A stretch of 64,000 bases of DNA from Ascidia mentula (lineage: Eukaryota > Chordata > Ascidiacea > Phlebobranchia > Ascidiidae): the NCBI GenBank assembly GCA_947561715.1, contig OX387200.1, forward strand, positions 8,558,501 to 8,622,500, read 5' to 3'. Positions 22,535 to 36,700 of this stretch are shown one piece after another; position 1 is the first letter of the stretch; every line of letters starts with the position of its first letter. The position numbers and the translations under genes are program-made. The notes under the pieces were generated by a model. It saw only the letters and a program-made list of their open reading frames with translations. It was not told the DNA's origin and ran no database searches.

Positions 22535-23437
22535 ATGGCACTTTGCCCTTTATTTGCTGCTGAGGTTGGTAACTTATCAGGAAACTGCACAGCTGGCAGG
22601 AATACTGCGGAAGTTTGTGTGGTCCAGTCCAGCTATATTGAATGTGCAAAAAGGTTACGACCTAGTGCAGCTGTTTATCTGGTTGCCAATGCCTATATCG
22701 TTTTGGCTATTATGGTATTTGAAGCAAAGCGAGACAGACCCGTTGGCGGGTCAGTCAGCAGTCGACTGTATGTGGTTTCGGCTGTGGCGAACTTGCTGTG
22801 CTCTGTGATTATTACGGTTGCACTTTACAACGCCTCTTTTGGAATTTGCATGACAAATGAAATACTGACTGTTATATTGCATGCTGTCAGTGTTTTGTGT
22901 AACTACACACTACTATGGAAAAGACAGCGAGCATTCCACAAAGACCAGCTTTTTCGTGGATTAACAAACCACTTTTTCAAACGCGTAAGCGCTGGTGTTA
23001 TTGTTGGAATATATCTGAGCTCAGTAGCTACAATATTTGCCTACCTAGGCAGTTACTGCACAATAGCAACAGAGGAAATGTGCATTAATTTGCAACGCGA
23101 AACTTCCCTCGGCTACTTGAAACCGATTTGGATTACTTTGTTTATCTTTAACTTCGCATTTAAGCTCAGTTTGTTTGGTCTCATCATCTTCCCCCTATGC
23201 AAGGCCCAACACAACAGTGAAAAAGACATCAAAGCGCTGACGAGAAGGCTTGGGTTGTCAACAGCAATGTGCGTGATTTCATCCCTGGTGATGAGCATTG
23301 TATTTATACTTGAGGAAGTTGTACTGAAGTGCGTTTACTCCGACCAATTAGAAATGATGGAAATGACAATTACAACCGTGGCCACCATATTTTCGTTCGT
23401 CGACGGTTGGAAACGAGTGTTTCCTTGGGTTATGTGA
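22535..23437 (+). CDS. distant seven-transmembrane receptor R8
   Basis: Intronless gene of 300 residues starting MALCPLF. The N-terminus keeps CPxF, an NCT sequon and the paired cysteines. Seven hydrophobic segments follow with LLWKRQRAFHK at the end of TM3, cysteines at the start of TM3 and before TM5 (EEMCIN), KDIKALTRRLGLST before TM6 and FVDGWKRVFPW after TM7. Compared with R1-R6 the length and loop sizes are nearly unchanged, but most positions differ. An AATAAA at 23456-23461 follows the stop by 19 nt. Likely plasma-membrane receptor of the same orphan family. Confidence 0.86.
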   Translation: MALCPLFAAEVGNLSGNCTAGRNTAEVCVVQSSYIECAKRLRPSAAVYLVANAYIVLAIMVFEAKRDRPVGGSVSSRLYVVSAVANLLCSVIITVALYNASFGICMTNEILTVILHAVSVLCNYTLLWKRQRAFHKDQLFRGLTNHFFKRVSAGVIVGIYLSSVATIFAYLGSYCTIATEEMCINLQRETSLGYLKPIWITLFIFNFAFKLSLFGLIIFPLCKAQHNSEKDIKALTRRLGLSTAMCVISSLVMSIVFILEEVVLKCVYSDQLEMMEMTITTVATIFSFVDGWKRVFPWVM

Positions 23438-23455
23438 AGATCAAAGGACAAATGT

Positions 23456-23461
23456 AATAAA
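23456..23461 (+). terminator. poly(A) signal of R8
   Basis: AATAAA 19 nt after the R8 stop, followed by a GT-rich stretch. The equivalent position in R1-R5 carries TATAAA before a similar GT-rich stretch. Confidence 0.55.
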
Positions 23462-24684
23462 CGACGTTGGTTCTTGTAAAATAAAAAAAAATAATCGCAT
23501 TACAAAATTATTTTATTTTTGTATGATGGCGTACCGAGTCCTAACGTAGTCTATTCCCTCTGTGTTTTCTTCAGTGAGCGCAAATGTAGACGCTTACTAC
23601 TATCAAAAATACTCGGTCCTTACATTGGTTGCTATAAGGCAACACACAGCTATAAGGTCCTATGTGAGTGTAAACTCCCAACATCCCACTTTAAGTCTCT
23701 GTATTATAATACACATGTCTGCTGTCTACCTTGATTGTCAAAAACAATTGCTAAACTACTTGGGAAGGGCCACTTATATTTATAGGGAAAGAATGTTATC
23801 GGCAGCACTGGGCAGTCCTACCCAAGTTTTCCTAGAGCTTACTAGAAAATTGTCCTATTGGGTTGTCAACAGACCTGAAGTGGTTGCTAATGCAATTGTG
23901 TGGCAAACTAATTTTAATGCCATTATCCAGAGGAGAGTGGACGCTAACGCTAAATCGAATATGTTTTGCAGCTTTTTTTGGTCAAAATAACGTCCAACCG
24001 GGGGTGCAAATGTTAGCTACACCATTTGTCTGGCTACTAATTTTAACTCAAATGCGTGGACAGGAGTCTAGCAAAAAAAAAATTCTCTCTATATAAACCT
24101 TGAGTTATGGTGCAATTACCTATTTCCGTAACAAACACACGTTATGTCATGAAAAAAATATATTGTCTATCGCTACACGCACCAGCACAGCATAATGACG
24201 TACCTGCAATACAGAGAGGACGTTTCATACCAGTAAACACAGGAAAAGAATCCGTACAGAACAAAATAGAACCATATGAAGCTAAAAGCACACCTGTGAC
24301 ACGAACGAAAAAATAGCAGCCAGGTGACAACATTCCCGATCGCTATCATAAATATGCTATTTAGTAATACTGTAGTTATATGAGCACGTGGGAATATAGT
24401 GTCTGTTAAAAACGCACAAACCTTACCTACAGATACTTTATTGTAAAATTCTTTAATTAAGAAAAATACTTGTGGCCAAGTTGTATTCGTTACCTTAATG
24501 GAGATAATATAAAAAGCAAAAATTTTAAAGAAACCCTTTGTAGCAACTTGTACCAAGCCGAGGGCATTGATGCAAATGCTTTGTTGGGTCAGTCTCGGCG
24601 CCAACGCTTTGGAAAAAATTCAGTACCCTTGTCACCCCGCTCTCGTTTTTTCGCTAAGGCGCACTCGAAATACACTTCAAACAC
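23462..24684. other. convergent 3' flanks of R8 and CEP290
   Basis: No gene is supported. On the minus strand AATAAA at 24437-24442 lies about 245 nt past the CEP290 stop and is its candidate poly(A) signal. A 143-codon hydrophobic minus-strand frame (24173-24604) has no ATG at its head and lies in the probable CEP290 3' UTR. Confidence 0.45.
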
Positions 24685-27600
24685 TTATGTTTCATCAGAA
24701 GAGGGAAAATCGACTGCAACACCAAACTGCTGTGAGAGTGAACGCAACCTGTCCTCGTACATCACGTTGCGTTTCACAGACTCAGCGTAATTGTACTTGA
24801 GGTCCTCAATCTCGTCGAAAAATTCGTCGTTAAAGTTGCCGAGCTCAGTATTGAGTCGTTCCACCTCCGTTTCAAGATCGCGCTTCTCGAATTCTAGTTT
24901 CTTAATCTCAGTGCCGAGTCGAACGTTCTCAGATCGATCCTGAAGGTTTGTCTCCCGCTCCTGCGATTCGACGACAAAATAGAGTTCTCGAGTCAGGTTA
25001 TAGTCAGCATTGCTTGATTGTCCCATTTCGGTACTATAAATTTCCTTATGACAGATGGAGTTGAATACAAACAATTAAGCAAACTCACAAGTAACAGAAT
25101 GAGGTCAAATTCCAATCTTAATTCATTCGCAAACCAAAGAAACGCGTCACCATTACCGAAATTAAATACTTACAGCCTGATCGTTTCCGCTGTCGTCTGA
25201 CCCTGACTTTTTCTTCAGCAGTTCAAGTTGGTGACGTAATTCGTTTTGTTCGTTTTCCAGTCGGGCAACAGTGAGTCTATTTTTGAAAAAAGCTTGTAAG
25301 CACATGAAATGGTGGTCTTGCCAATGTTATTAGACATTGTTACAAACGAAGCGACTTTAGGTGTAAAGTCTTTGCGGATAATCGACAGCGCTAACGGGTC
25401 CACACGCGATTCTTTGTTTGTTATGTATTGATCCCGAAACAACAAACAAAGACTCCACCGGCGCAAGGCGCTGTGTGGACCCGACCTAATGTTATCCAAT
25501 ATTTTCAAAGAAAGAGAGACAGAATCGAAACTATATATGTTAGTAACAAATGTTGAAGCGTTATCGCCCACTGCCGCCAGTCCATACGAGAAAGAAATTC
25601 GCAGTACTCAAAGTTTACGTTCCCAACCAGATGAACCAAATGCTACACGCGTTTCGTATGCAGTTGCACATAACGCACGCTCCAAATATTGCTTGACAAA
25701 CTAGCGCACCTGGAAAGCTGAAGTTCTCTCACAGTATTTGCATCGGAATTTCCAGCTCCGGGTGGAAAACGCTCCAGGATTTCAACCTGCACTCAAAAAT
25801 ATCGTTTACATTAGAAATATAATCGCCAACATAAGCAGAGAATTTTAAAAACATCCGAATGACCTTAAATATCCCGCAATTTTAATGTTAATTTGTTTGA
25901 AGGACCAACGTAATTTCACAAAACGTCGAAAAAAAAAATGAAAAATCATGCACATTTAATGCCAAATTTCTACTGATTTGATTGGCGTTGATTGATTTTG
26001 AACAATTTTAAAACAGGGTTGGAATAGGAAGACCGACTTGTTCGTGGAGTCTTTCGTTATCTTTTCTCAGTTCGTCCTCCATCGCTCCTTTCTCCTGGAT
26101 CTCGGATTGGAGGAAGGAGATTTCTTGTTTTTTCTTCGTTATCTCATCTTCAGCTTTCTTTAATCGAGCTTCCAACATTCTGCGCACAAGTTTCATCACA
26201 CGATTAATAATGTTGTTCTGTGGGGCGGTTTTCTTCATTCGAGATGGATCGAATGACAAGCACTAGGCGTGACACATGATGCGCGCGAGAGAAAAGGCAA
26301 AATGTGCATAATTTATACCCTTGTCAGAACAGTGTAACTCGAACTATCACAAACAGCCGAACAAAAAGATTTCAGAGAAGTTTTGCACACACGAATTTAA
26401 TGTACAAGTGGCCAAATATGGGACCAAGTGAACTGAAAGTGGGAATTTTTGATCACATTGTCGCATCCATAGGTTGTTTCCGTTTCATTTGGCAGACCAA
26501 GTGTTAAACAGGTACAAGTCGAACAATATTGCTTCTACTTTTGTAATATGGTTGCCTTGGGCCTAAATATAAGCCAGACATGCATTTCTGAGGTACCAAA
26601 TTCAATTGTGCATATCTTTCGTTATACTTGACCTTTCGCTCAAATTTTTACATTGGTAGATTGGTCATAGATTGTAGTTTCAAACTGTTGTTTCAAAGGA
26701 TACCTTCATTTTGAAAAATTTTGAGATATTTTTAATATTTTTTTGCCAAATGTTTTTAGCCAAAGAGTTATAATATTGTCCAGTCACTCTAAACAAAACA
26801 CAAAACTTCCATCTTTAGACCAATCATTAACCAAACATTCAAATATAGCTTGTAGCTGAAACATAGATTTATGTATTAGAGACAAAGGAGCAAAAAACTA
26901 AGCATTAACACACCTGCTTGTTACAGCTGAGTTGTATCCGCGGCTTCCAGTTCCAGCTAACTTTGGAGCTTTGCTTTCAGCGACGAGAAGTTTTTTCTTT
27001 ACCTCAGTCAGTTCTTTCATGAGACTGTCTCTCTCGGTCTGCGAATAGGAAATGTTTTAATTGTGGTGAAATGCTTTCGTGGAACCAAAAAAATTTGGTG
27101 ACTGTTTAATTTCGTATTTTCAATTAGTCCACGCACGTATTTGAGAATCTTTGACAAAAAAACAAACACATTTTATTGAAAAACGATAAACTCAAGTTCG
27201 AGGGAAGGAAAAATGTCATAAAACCACAGAAATCAACCCTGTGTTCTTGTCGGTAAGTGGTGGCTTTATGACACAAATATATCCGGGATACATACAAGGA
27301 GGGTCAATTAAATCAAAACGCTGATCGTCTGCCACTCTTTTTGAGTACTTTTGAACCAAAATTCGAGTATTGTTTTGATAAAAATGTAAACTAACAATTC
27401 ACCTGAAGGCCAATTTTGGAGTCCTTGACTTTGTCCCGAGCGGCAGCGTGTTTGTCGACTTCTTTCCGCAATCTCTCGTTTTCTCGCACGAGCCTTTCCA
27501 CTGACTGAGTCTTGCTCTCATATCGCATGCTCAGCTGACCTCCAATTTGTTGCGTCATCTCGTTGATGCGATTCTGGAAAATTAATTGTCAGTCTCTTTT

Positions 27601-30600
27601 CAAAAAACTACGATTTCTGAACATATTATGCTGCATACGTTTAACAAATCAGTCTTTCTAAATTAATTCCAACATTCTAGAAAAGTGCTGCAAAGTTTTG
27701 CATTGCACCCAAAATAATATTTTTGCAATTCAAAAAAAGCTTTTGCGGCTTGTTTTTTTTGCATAAAAAGTTAAACAAATCTAGTAAATGACCACAAAAT
27801 ATTACAAACGTGGAATGCAAAACAAGTTCAACTACACAAAAGTCACACAGGATAACTTCCCTAAACCTATGTAGAGCATGCACATAACACCAAGATCCAA
27901 ACCTTCAGGATTTGATTTTCTGACTTTAGTTGTTCCATGATCTCATTTGAAATCACGCCAGGAGCTTTCTTCAGTTGTTCGTTTTCACGTTGAACTCTTT
28001 CGACCAATTTCTTCATGAGAGCAACAGTTTTCTCCAGTTCAACCACACTTTTACCGCTTGTTCCAGCCGCCTGGACAACACGTTGGTTTATTTGGATCAA
28101 CGCTCAATTTGTTATAAAAAATTGCTGTCGAAATGCCCTGTACCTCACTTTAGTTAGTTAAAGTCAGTCTTGTGGGTGCAGGGCAAACATAACTGTTGCT
28201 GTACAAGCTTTACCTTGCGCTGCGGTTGGGACGATTTCAATTTTTCCAGCCTTAGTTCTGCTTCACGTTTCTCAGATCTCAGCAGTTCGATATATTGCTG
28301 TTGGTGCTCCACACGCTCCTACAAATATGTGTACAATTATTAAAATCAGTGATTATTAGCAATTGCACGTCACAACAATTGCGAACCATACATCACAGCA
28401 CAGATGCCACCAGTCGTAAACAGCTAAAGAAGCGCCAACACGGTTTGTGTTTTTAAATTTAGAACTAGTTTTGTTAGACGGCCAAAACATATACGTACAC
28501 AATTTTGTTATTCAGAGTCTCTATTTAAAACACAGTGAGCGTGAATGTATTTTTGTGCACTGCAAGAACAAAAACAAACAATCCTTATCAAACAAAAATA
28601 AATTATTACCTTCAACATGGGGACTTCCCTTTTAATCTGTTCAATCTCGAAATGTAGCTCGGTGTTGTCTGAAGCAAGTTTCAGAAGACGACCTTGCAAG
28701 TTATTTTCGCGATCGCGACATTGTTCGGCAATCGATTCGTCTCGCTGCTGACGTAATCCTGTCAAAATAAAACGACAAGTCTCAAATATGTAAAAATGCC
28801 ATAGAAATATGCCTTGTTGTCATTCAAAGACACTCGTCACAAAATGTGAAAGAACACGCTTTAATTTTATGCGGCTTAACGAAACAAAAGCACCAAATCA
28901 TTTTTTGCGGCCCAAAGGGTGTTTGAATATCAAGCAACAAACCGGCTGTGAGTATTTCCTTCTGCAGAGCTTCCAACTTATCTTCCAAGCTCTTGTTTTT
29001 CGCTTCCATCTCTGCAACGACCTTGTCACGTGGTAGGACATTCATCCTTCTTAATCCACTGTTTTCTTCACCGAGATGATAAAGACGACTGAAACCACAC
29101 TGAGAGTTAGAAAGTTGATACAAGTATTTTGACAAATTATCTCATCAGTGCAGCTGGTGACTGGGAACGGTTTTTTCGGCTAACCAGCCAGAAACTATTC
29201 CTTTTTTGGTGACTATGCAGTCCAAGTCGACCATCTACACTGGCGGAACCTGATGAGTCGAAACCATGTACACTGTGTGCAGCTTACAGATTTTGATTAG
29301 CTCATTTGCTCAACATGTTTAAATATAATTTCACAGTGGTTTCGAAACACCAAATATACTGGATAGGTAAAAACGTCAATTGTCCCCAGCTTGCAAATGA
29401 AGACTTTCGTAGATTACAATGTCTTTATGCGTTACAGTAAATTGCTCAAAAGTAGGAATGCGTGATGTATAAAGTTTGTTAGTTAATTTATATATATAAA
29501 AGGATATCTTGAGCACTGTACCATTTCCTAATTCAAAGTAAAAAATATCACAATTGCCTTTCTTATATTAGATATCGCTTTCACTTACTGACTCAAATCT
29601 TCAATTTCATGCAGACGCTTGCGAGCCACCTGGTCGCTAGGTGGCGTTGCTTCCTCTTCTGTTCCCTGGGCGTGGATGGGGGGACCGATCGCTTGACGAC
29701 GAGACTTCTCCCGCTCAAGACGGGATACTGTGTCCCGAAGTTGCGTCACCTTAAAAAGTACAAATTATTTTTGTTGCTCTGCAGCAACCACAGCCGATTT
29801 TACATCATTTCGAAACTCTGCACCGCCAAATACTACAAGAAAATAACTATTAAATGTGATTTTAATTTAGTTTACTTGTTTCGTATTTAATTGTTATTTA
29901 ATACCAAATCAAATTTTTAAACAACTTGTGATTGTTGTTAAACTACCAATGTTTTATTGGACAGGTCATAAACATATCAACATTAAGCACTTCGAGATCC
30001 ATTTTTAAGTACTTCGAGATCCATTTCTCACAGCAAGCAAACATGCACGACATATCATGGTCACTCACCTGTTTGTCGAGCACTTGAACTTGTTTATTTT
30101 TCTCCTCGACCTTAAGTTTCAAACCGTCCACCTTTCCTTGCCACTGTTTTTTGGCATCCCACTTCGCAACTTCGATGGTACTCTTAAGAAATTACACACA
30201 AATAGTAAGGATAGCACAAACGAGTTTGCGGTGCTAGTAGACTGTGTTTGCAGTAAAAGACACCAAGACATAGGTTACAGTCCAGGTTTTTTTTGTGCAG
30301 ACTTTAAATAAAGCCACGACAACTCAGACCAAAACCAATGCTGTTTAAAACACTCGGAGCGGTGAACAAAATAACCTGTTGGTAAATTGAGCTTAAAAAC
30401 GCCACTCTTGCCCAGTCGCATCAATTCTACACGGGCACAGACAATCAGCTGTTTCCTGAAGCCTGAGCAATGACTATTCTGACACAAAGCAAGAACAGCG
30501 ACAAATGATTACACAATGGCGCCTTTGACACGGAACGGGCAATATCGACAAAGAAGGTTTGTGTTGCAACAATGGATTCACTTTTTTCTACAGACTTGAC

Positions 30601-33600
30601 TCTACGAGAGAATCGGATGGATTATGAAATTAACAGACGTTTCCGCGCAGAAGATTGTTCGTAATTTTTACTTGTTTAATTCGTTTGCTTTTTTTAATTA
30701 AACCACAACGAAATTTTGTTAAAAACATAATGAGAAATAATGGTTGTATAAATTTTCCCAGAATGACATATCCACATACATTGTAAACAAAAAATATGAT
30801 TTTAGCGTGACTAATATTGGTCAAATTTATGTTTTTAATTTTAATTGTAGATTTGCATTTCGCCTTGACGAAGCCCAAAACAAAACAACCTTGCCATTGC
30901 CATCTTAAAAACCAGCAAATACCATATGCTGCTACATACAGTTTCAAATTAAACAAATTCAAATATCGATAATCTCTTAGTCATATTGCTGATAGGTTGT
31001 GAGTGTTGATATTGTAACCAATCATGGAAACAGAAAACATTACACATACGACTCATCATGAACGACTGGCTGTGTATTGAAAAGATTAACCAAATGCTTC
31101 AAAGCCCTCATGGAAGAGGCAAGTGCACTAATAATACAAAAGCAATGACCAAATGCGGACTTGATACACTTGGTTAATCTACTCAATCAAGTGTGTAGGG
31201 ATGGTGCCAGTGTAATGAGTTGACCACAGCCAGTTACTGAAAGATTGGTGTATTGAACATAATGTGGGAGAAGCTGTGCAAAAGAAAAAAAATATGCAAA
31301 GACTGAGCAACTTACTTTTGTCGGTTCGTCAATTTTGTGTTTAAGTTTGTGTTTTAGATTTTCCACTTCATCCCTGAGCGCCGAGTTTTCGGCTCGAATC
31401 TTGTTCAGTTTTTCGAGTTCTGCGACAGATGAACTTCTGAAAGAGGAGCGCGGAAGACGGGAGGGCTCAGATGAAGATTCAGAAGCATGTCTGCACACAT
31501 AAAGTTCGTATTAACCATAGCCCTTAAGGGTACAGGGATTTAAGAGAAGAAACAAATCAAAAAACGATTGACTACTTGACAACATTTAAACCTTTTGCAT
31601 TTCAAGCAAATCCGCAAAAAGTTTCGTAGTAAGTTAACTTTTGGGCACAATTTCTGGATTTTATGCAATTAGTAACATTGGTAACTTTTATTGAGTTTTG
31701 ACTCAACGAAAGGTGAAAAGTTGTACAAACCACGGTATTGTATCGACCATTAAATTCCCACGTATTGCAACCTCGCATTGAATGGTTTCCAAGTAACTAC
31801 GTTTGTTTATTTTATCCGCACACCGAATTACGAAATCTATCACCACCTTGACCCGCGTTCCGAGGTGACGTCTACGGCAACAACATCGTCTTCTTTTACT
31901 GGTTCGCTCTTCTTCTTGATCTTCGCGTCGTCCTCCGCTCTCAGCTTTGTGGGTCGCTCCTCCTCAAACTTTATCACAGATTCTGTACCACGTGACCTGC
32001 TCAAGCGCTTGATTTTGTCGCGAAGCTGTTTGACGTCACTTTCAAGAGTTTGCTTGTCGATTTTGAGGCTGGGTAATATTAAAGAATTCAAGGTTATACA
32101 CGCACACAAGCTGTCACATGTTGTCTGTCATTATCGAATACTAGCGCACTGTTTTTACATATCATTCCAGGTTGGTAAGCTGACAAGACCGTCCTTAGTT
32201 ACCAGCTGCACCGATGAGACCTGACGTAACTTATTTGCTTCCCCATATAATCGGTCTTAATGAACTGTAACTATGTGAACATTTCTGTGCGCCGCCGTTT
32301 TAATTTCGTAACTTCAAATACGACCTTACCGTCGCACAGCCTGCTCCTTCTTCTCTGACTCTTCCAGAACTTTCTTCAGCTGAGTTTTCAACGTTTCCTC
32401 GCCGCGCTTCGCTTGTTTCACACTTCGCTGCATCTCGGCCACCGAATCCTTTAATTCCTCGATTTGAAGCTGGTAAACAAAGGATTTTTAGGTCCAGTTC
32501 AATATTACAACGCGCAATTCGGGGATTTTTCACCGCAGTATACCTTGTAGCTTGCAGTTCTCCTCTCGACCAGATGCTTAATGTTGGAGGCGTCTGCTTC
32601 TTCCCCTGATGCAGCCTTGATGTTCTCCTGTGCTTGGTTGACGAGATCGGCCCGAAGCTCGGTCAATGCGTGGCTCAGTTTCTGATTAAAATTACGTTTG
32701 AAGTTTGGGTAGGCGTTACATGATCGGTGACTGAACCATACGCCCGATTTTAAGATGAGCTCGTGTATAAATACAAAAAAACAGTTTTTTATTCCATCAC
32801 TTCTTAATACAATACGCTACAAATCGTAGAATTTGCACACATTTTACAATATTGGAATACAATCGTGAAATTGTGCAAAATACAATATTGGAACACAATG
32901 TATAGTGTTACTTTGGTCCCACAATCATCAACAAAGCATTTTAATAGCACAAACCTAACAAATACGTATTAATGTTTAAATGCGCGGATTTTAACAGTTT
33001 TAAGAATACCTGCTGTTGTTTCTCTTTCTCTTCCAGCTGTTGTTTAAGTCTTGCAACCAGGTTTTTCATCGTGGTAGCGGGGGCACGTGCATTTGCCTCT
33101 TTCTGACGATCAAGCTCAGAACTGACTACCTTGAGCTCCTATGTGACAAGCAATATGGGATCTTTTTAATAGGGACAATAAGTGACCTAAATACATTTTA
33201 TTTTATGCAATGTGCATGTAAGGTCGATCGCATTACAGTTCTAAGCACACCAACATACAAACCATTGTATGACACACCACACTGTAGCATGGGAAACTAT
33301 ATTCATAAATACCTTTTCCAATTCCTCGGCTTTCCGAAGTTTTTTCGCAAGTTTCATTCTCAGTGCATTTACCAATGTCTCATGTTCTTCTATTAATCTA
33401 CAGCATATCCGATATATAGATTAATTTGTAGCACATTTTTAACAAAAACATTTTGCCACGCCATAATTCTATGTTTTAAAACCACGAAAGGCTATCATTT
33501 CTATAAAAATGAAAAAATAGTGTTCATCACTGCTCACATATTTACTCCCACTTTCCCAATTCTTACTTTTTCTTTTCCATCTCCGCATTTCTCCTCACTT

Positions 33601-33766
33601 CAGTGATGATCCTCTTCTGTTTGGTGACGTCAGCATTTGCAGCACGGATGCGATCCATGAGAGCGGACATGGCCGCGTCCTGCTCCTTCACCATGTCTTC
33701 CAGCTCGTTGAGATGCCGCAAATCGACACCAGAGGGCGCTCCTGCTTGACCGTGCGATACCGCACT
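24685..33766 (-). CDS. CEP290 C-terminal exons 35-53
   Basis: Exons (high to low): 33567-33766, 33313-33397, 33010-33138, 32544-32681, 32330-32469, 31847-32068, 31316-31490, 30069-30182, 29589-29749, 28943-29088, 28610-28758, 28214-28318, 27903-28070, 27403-27573, 26914-27038, 26038-26179, 25710-25786, 25174-25276 and 24685-25044 (stop). They correspond to the human region from LAEMEQTVAEQ to the C-terminus. Conserved marks include LPRDKVVAEM (human LPRDSVVEDL), GTSGKSVVELEK and the last 60 residues. Exon 40 (31847-32068) carries an acidic and lysine-rich low-complexity insert with little likeness to human. The last-exon acceptor at 25045 was chosen because it alone keeps frame. Confidence 0.92.
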
Positions 33767-36700
33767 CTGTAGAACCGTCAACAACAATATACTTACAACA
33801 GCAATAGTATCATGCAATTAAACCAAACGGAAGGAAAAGGAAAAAATAATAACAATAAGAACAGAATTATTACAATTAGGGATATTTCACTTTATAAGGG
33901 TATAAATCTCGCACTCTGTATTTGGTCTTGGGATCGTTGTTTCAAAAGTAAATTATAAGACAAATCTGTAAGTGTCGTCCAAATCATCTAGTTTGTCGAA
34001 AATATCATTATTGCTACAATCGTAAAATTAGGCGTCGTGGTCGATTTTGCCATTAATGTTCATTAACTCACCACGGCATCCCGCTTGAAGCGAGTAAACG
34101 CCTCATCCGTTCGTCCCTGGATTTTACGCTGCATCAGCAACAGCTCCCTCTCGTGGGCAGCAGATGTCGTCTCGTTCTCTTTGCGCGATTCCTCGAGCAT
34201 CTGCTTGTGTCTGCACAAAAACTCAAAGTTGGCAACTGGGCGACAAATTATAATTGTTACGTAACAAAGTGCCTGTGACGAAACGAGCAGACCAATTTGG
34301 CTAAACTGAGTTTAACATATGGCAAATAGCATTCACGACCTGTTGAGACTTTCCTCTTTTGCGGCCAACCTTTTCTTCAAAGTGTCAATATTATCCATCG
34401 CCACCTTAAGCTGTTGCTTCGATTCCGAATCCTAAAATTACAAATTTTCGAATTATTGTTTGCGGCAAAAGCAAATTTAAACATCCGCTGACCACGTGGG
34501 TTGACGAAACGCTCATAGCAGCTGTGGTGGGCATATGCAGGCGGAGATCGTTAATTACGCGATCACGCGTCGTGACGTCATTCTGGAGATTGTGACGTAT
34601 GTCCTTGAGGCGATCGTTTTCAAGTTGGATGCCCTTGGAAATATTAATATACGATTGAAAGTCGCTAATTTTGGCAATTAAAATTTTTTCCAAATTTCCA
34701 AAGTTTCCAAAAATTCATGCCATGTATTTAGGAATCTCTTACTTTGAGTTGGCCCTGCAGGTCTCTGATTGTCTTGCCCTGTTTCTTAATAGTCTCGAGG
34801 GCGTTGGTAAGTTGACGTTCTGTGGGCAGGGAAGGGTCGGGCAACGTCTCCGTAATGTCCTCCATCCTACGTTTGAAAAAAAACATCGGACCACGTGGTT
34901 AAAGAGTAAAAAAATAACGACAACAAGTTGTCAGACCTCCTGGATTTTCGGACGACTTCGTGTTGGCGGGTTTGGAAATCGTCGAGCAATCTCTCAAGTT
35001 CGGTTTCCCTCATTTCCCACTCGACTTGATGCGATTCCTGAGCCTGACCACGTGACGAAAAAGAATGCCGTTGACGCGGTTGAAAAACAAATGCGCACAC
35101 AATAAACACCAAAGCATTATTTTCCGCAAGAAAGTGTTGCTGTGTTTGATTACATATGTTTTTGTCACAAAATCATTCTGGCAGACAGCTGTCAGATGCG
35201 TTTTATTAAAAAGTCGCAGTAAGACAGAACGTGTATTTTTACTTTCTATGCGTAGTTATCAACTGATTTGTCGAAAACAAACCAAATGTACAAATAAGTA
35301 CCTTTAGCATTTGCACGAGATCTTCTTCAAGACTAGATATTGTTTTTTCGTGTTGCATGTTCATGTTTTCGAGGTATCTGATCTGCTCGTTCTGTCGAAC
35401 CACCTGCAACATAAAATGTCCATGTGACAAAAGAGGTCCTTATTATAAAATGCTCAAAATATTTCACCTGTCGCTGAAGCTTCATATCCTGAAGCCTTAG
35501 CAAGTCCATCCTCTGGCTCCATTCTGTCAGTTTGTCGGCTCCCCGACCATCCTAGATGTAACAGAGAAAATCACGTAAAACATCGGGTTCAGTTGAACAA
35601 TGATTGTGAATGCTGGGGTTCTTGTGTTACGAGTACACGCGTTTTAAGATAACATCTATGTCGATTTTTGAGTAAAGCATGCTGCCACAAAATCCAGCAT
35701 TGTGTTGGTCTGTTGAGTGGTTCCCAAGGGCCCGTAAAGAGCAGCCTTTCTGCATGTTTTTTTTATTTCTATTCTTTTTAGTGTAGTGTTGTTTTATGCC
35801 CAAGACCACTCTTAGGTCGTTATTGAGGGAAGTACAACCTTGTTGAAAACAACAGCGTTATGTAAAACTGAGGACTGCAAGTTTTTGCAAAATGAGTCCG
35901 TAACTTATTGTCAGTTGTACCTGAATTGCTTTTCTCAACTCTTCCAATCCTTGTTGTTTGATCTCAATCTCTGCCAGTTTGTCTTCCAACTTCTCGCGTT
36001 CCTTCCTCGTCCTCTTCAATTCATCTTGTATCATCGCTTTGTCCTCATGCAGTCTACGTAAAAGTGCGTAGTGATTACGTTACTTTGCATTGAATGGACA
36101 AGCGCGAATTTCCAAATAATATTGTGCTAATTGACGCTGAAAAAATCTCAAACGTGAACCAGTGTATAATACGCAGGATCTACGTGTTATACCTGATCAT
36201 CGACTTGGCAAACTTTTCCTGTTGTGCGAGAGGCAAGGCTCCACTAAATTGCTGACGTAAGCTCTGGATGGTTTTCTTCAACTGTCGGCTTCTGTTGTTG
36301 GCTTCGGTTCGCGCCAGATAAACCGCGTCCGCTTTTTCGTCTAAATCAAGTTGCTAATTCAAGTAAATAAGATATGGTATTATGGCATAGCAGTCAAGAC
36401 ATCATCACCGCCGAGCTGGATCAATGCCGCTTCTCGGTAAGGTTTATGTTTTCATAAGAAAAAAACGAACGAATTGTCGCAAAATTAATTGTACACTACA
36501 CTTAAAAACAGCGTAAAAGTTTAGGTGAACGCAGATCTGGTATTTGTCTGGCTCGACACGGGTTCAAAATCTTTGTCAAAAAAACGTTAATTTCAACCGT
36601 AATATGTTCAGCTAAAATTGTGGGGGTTTCCCCAAACCTGTGAGTTACACAAACCTAATCGCTTTTCCAGTTTAATAATGTGGGCTTGGAGTTTCATCAC

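Noticed and set aside
23562-23990. A 142-codon plus-strand frame after R8
   Set aside because: It has no ATG at its start, no motif, and overlaps the 3' flank of R8.
24173-24604. Hydrophobic 143-codon minus-strand frame downstream of CEP290
   Set aside because: No ATG at its head; AT-rich DNA readily gives hydrophobic frames, and the stretch fits a CEP290 3' UTR.
33563-33817. Apparent signal peptide (hydrophobic start) on a minus-strand frame
   Set aside because: The hydrophobic part is intron read-through upstream of the acceptor; the real exon is CEP290 33567-33766.
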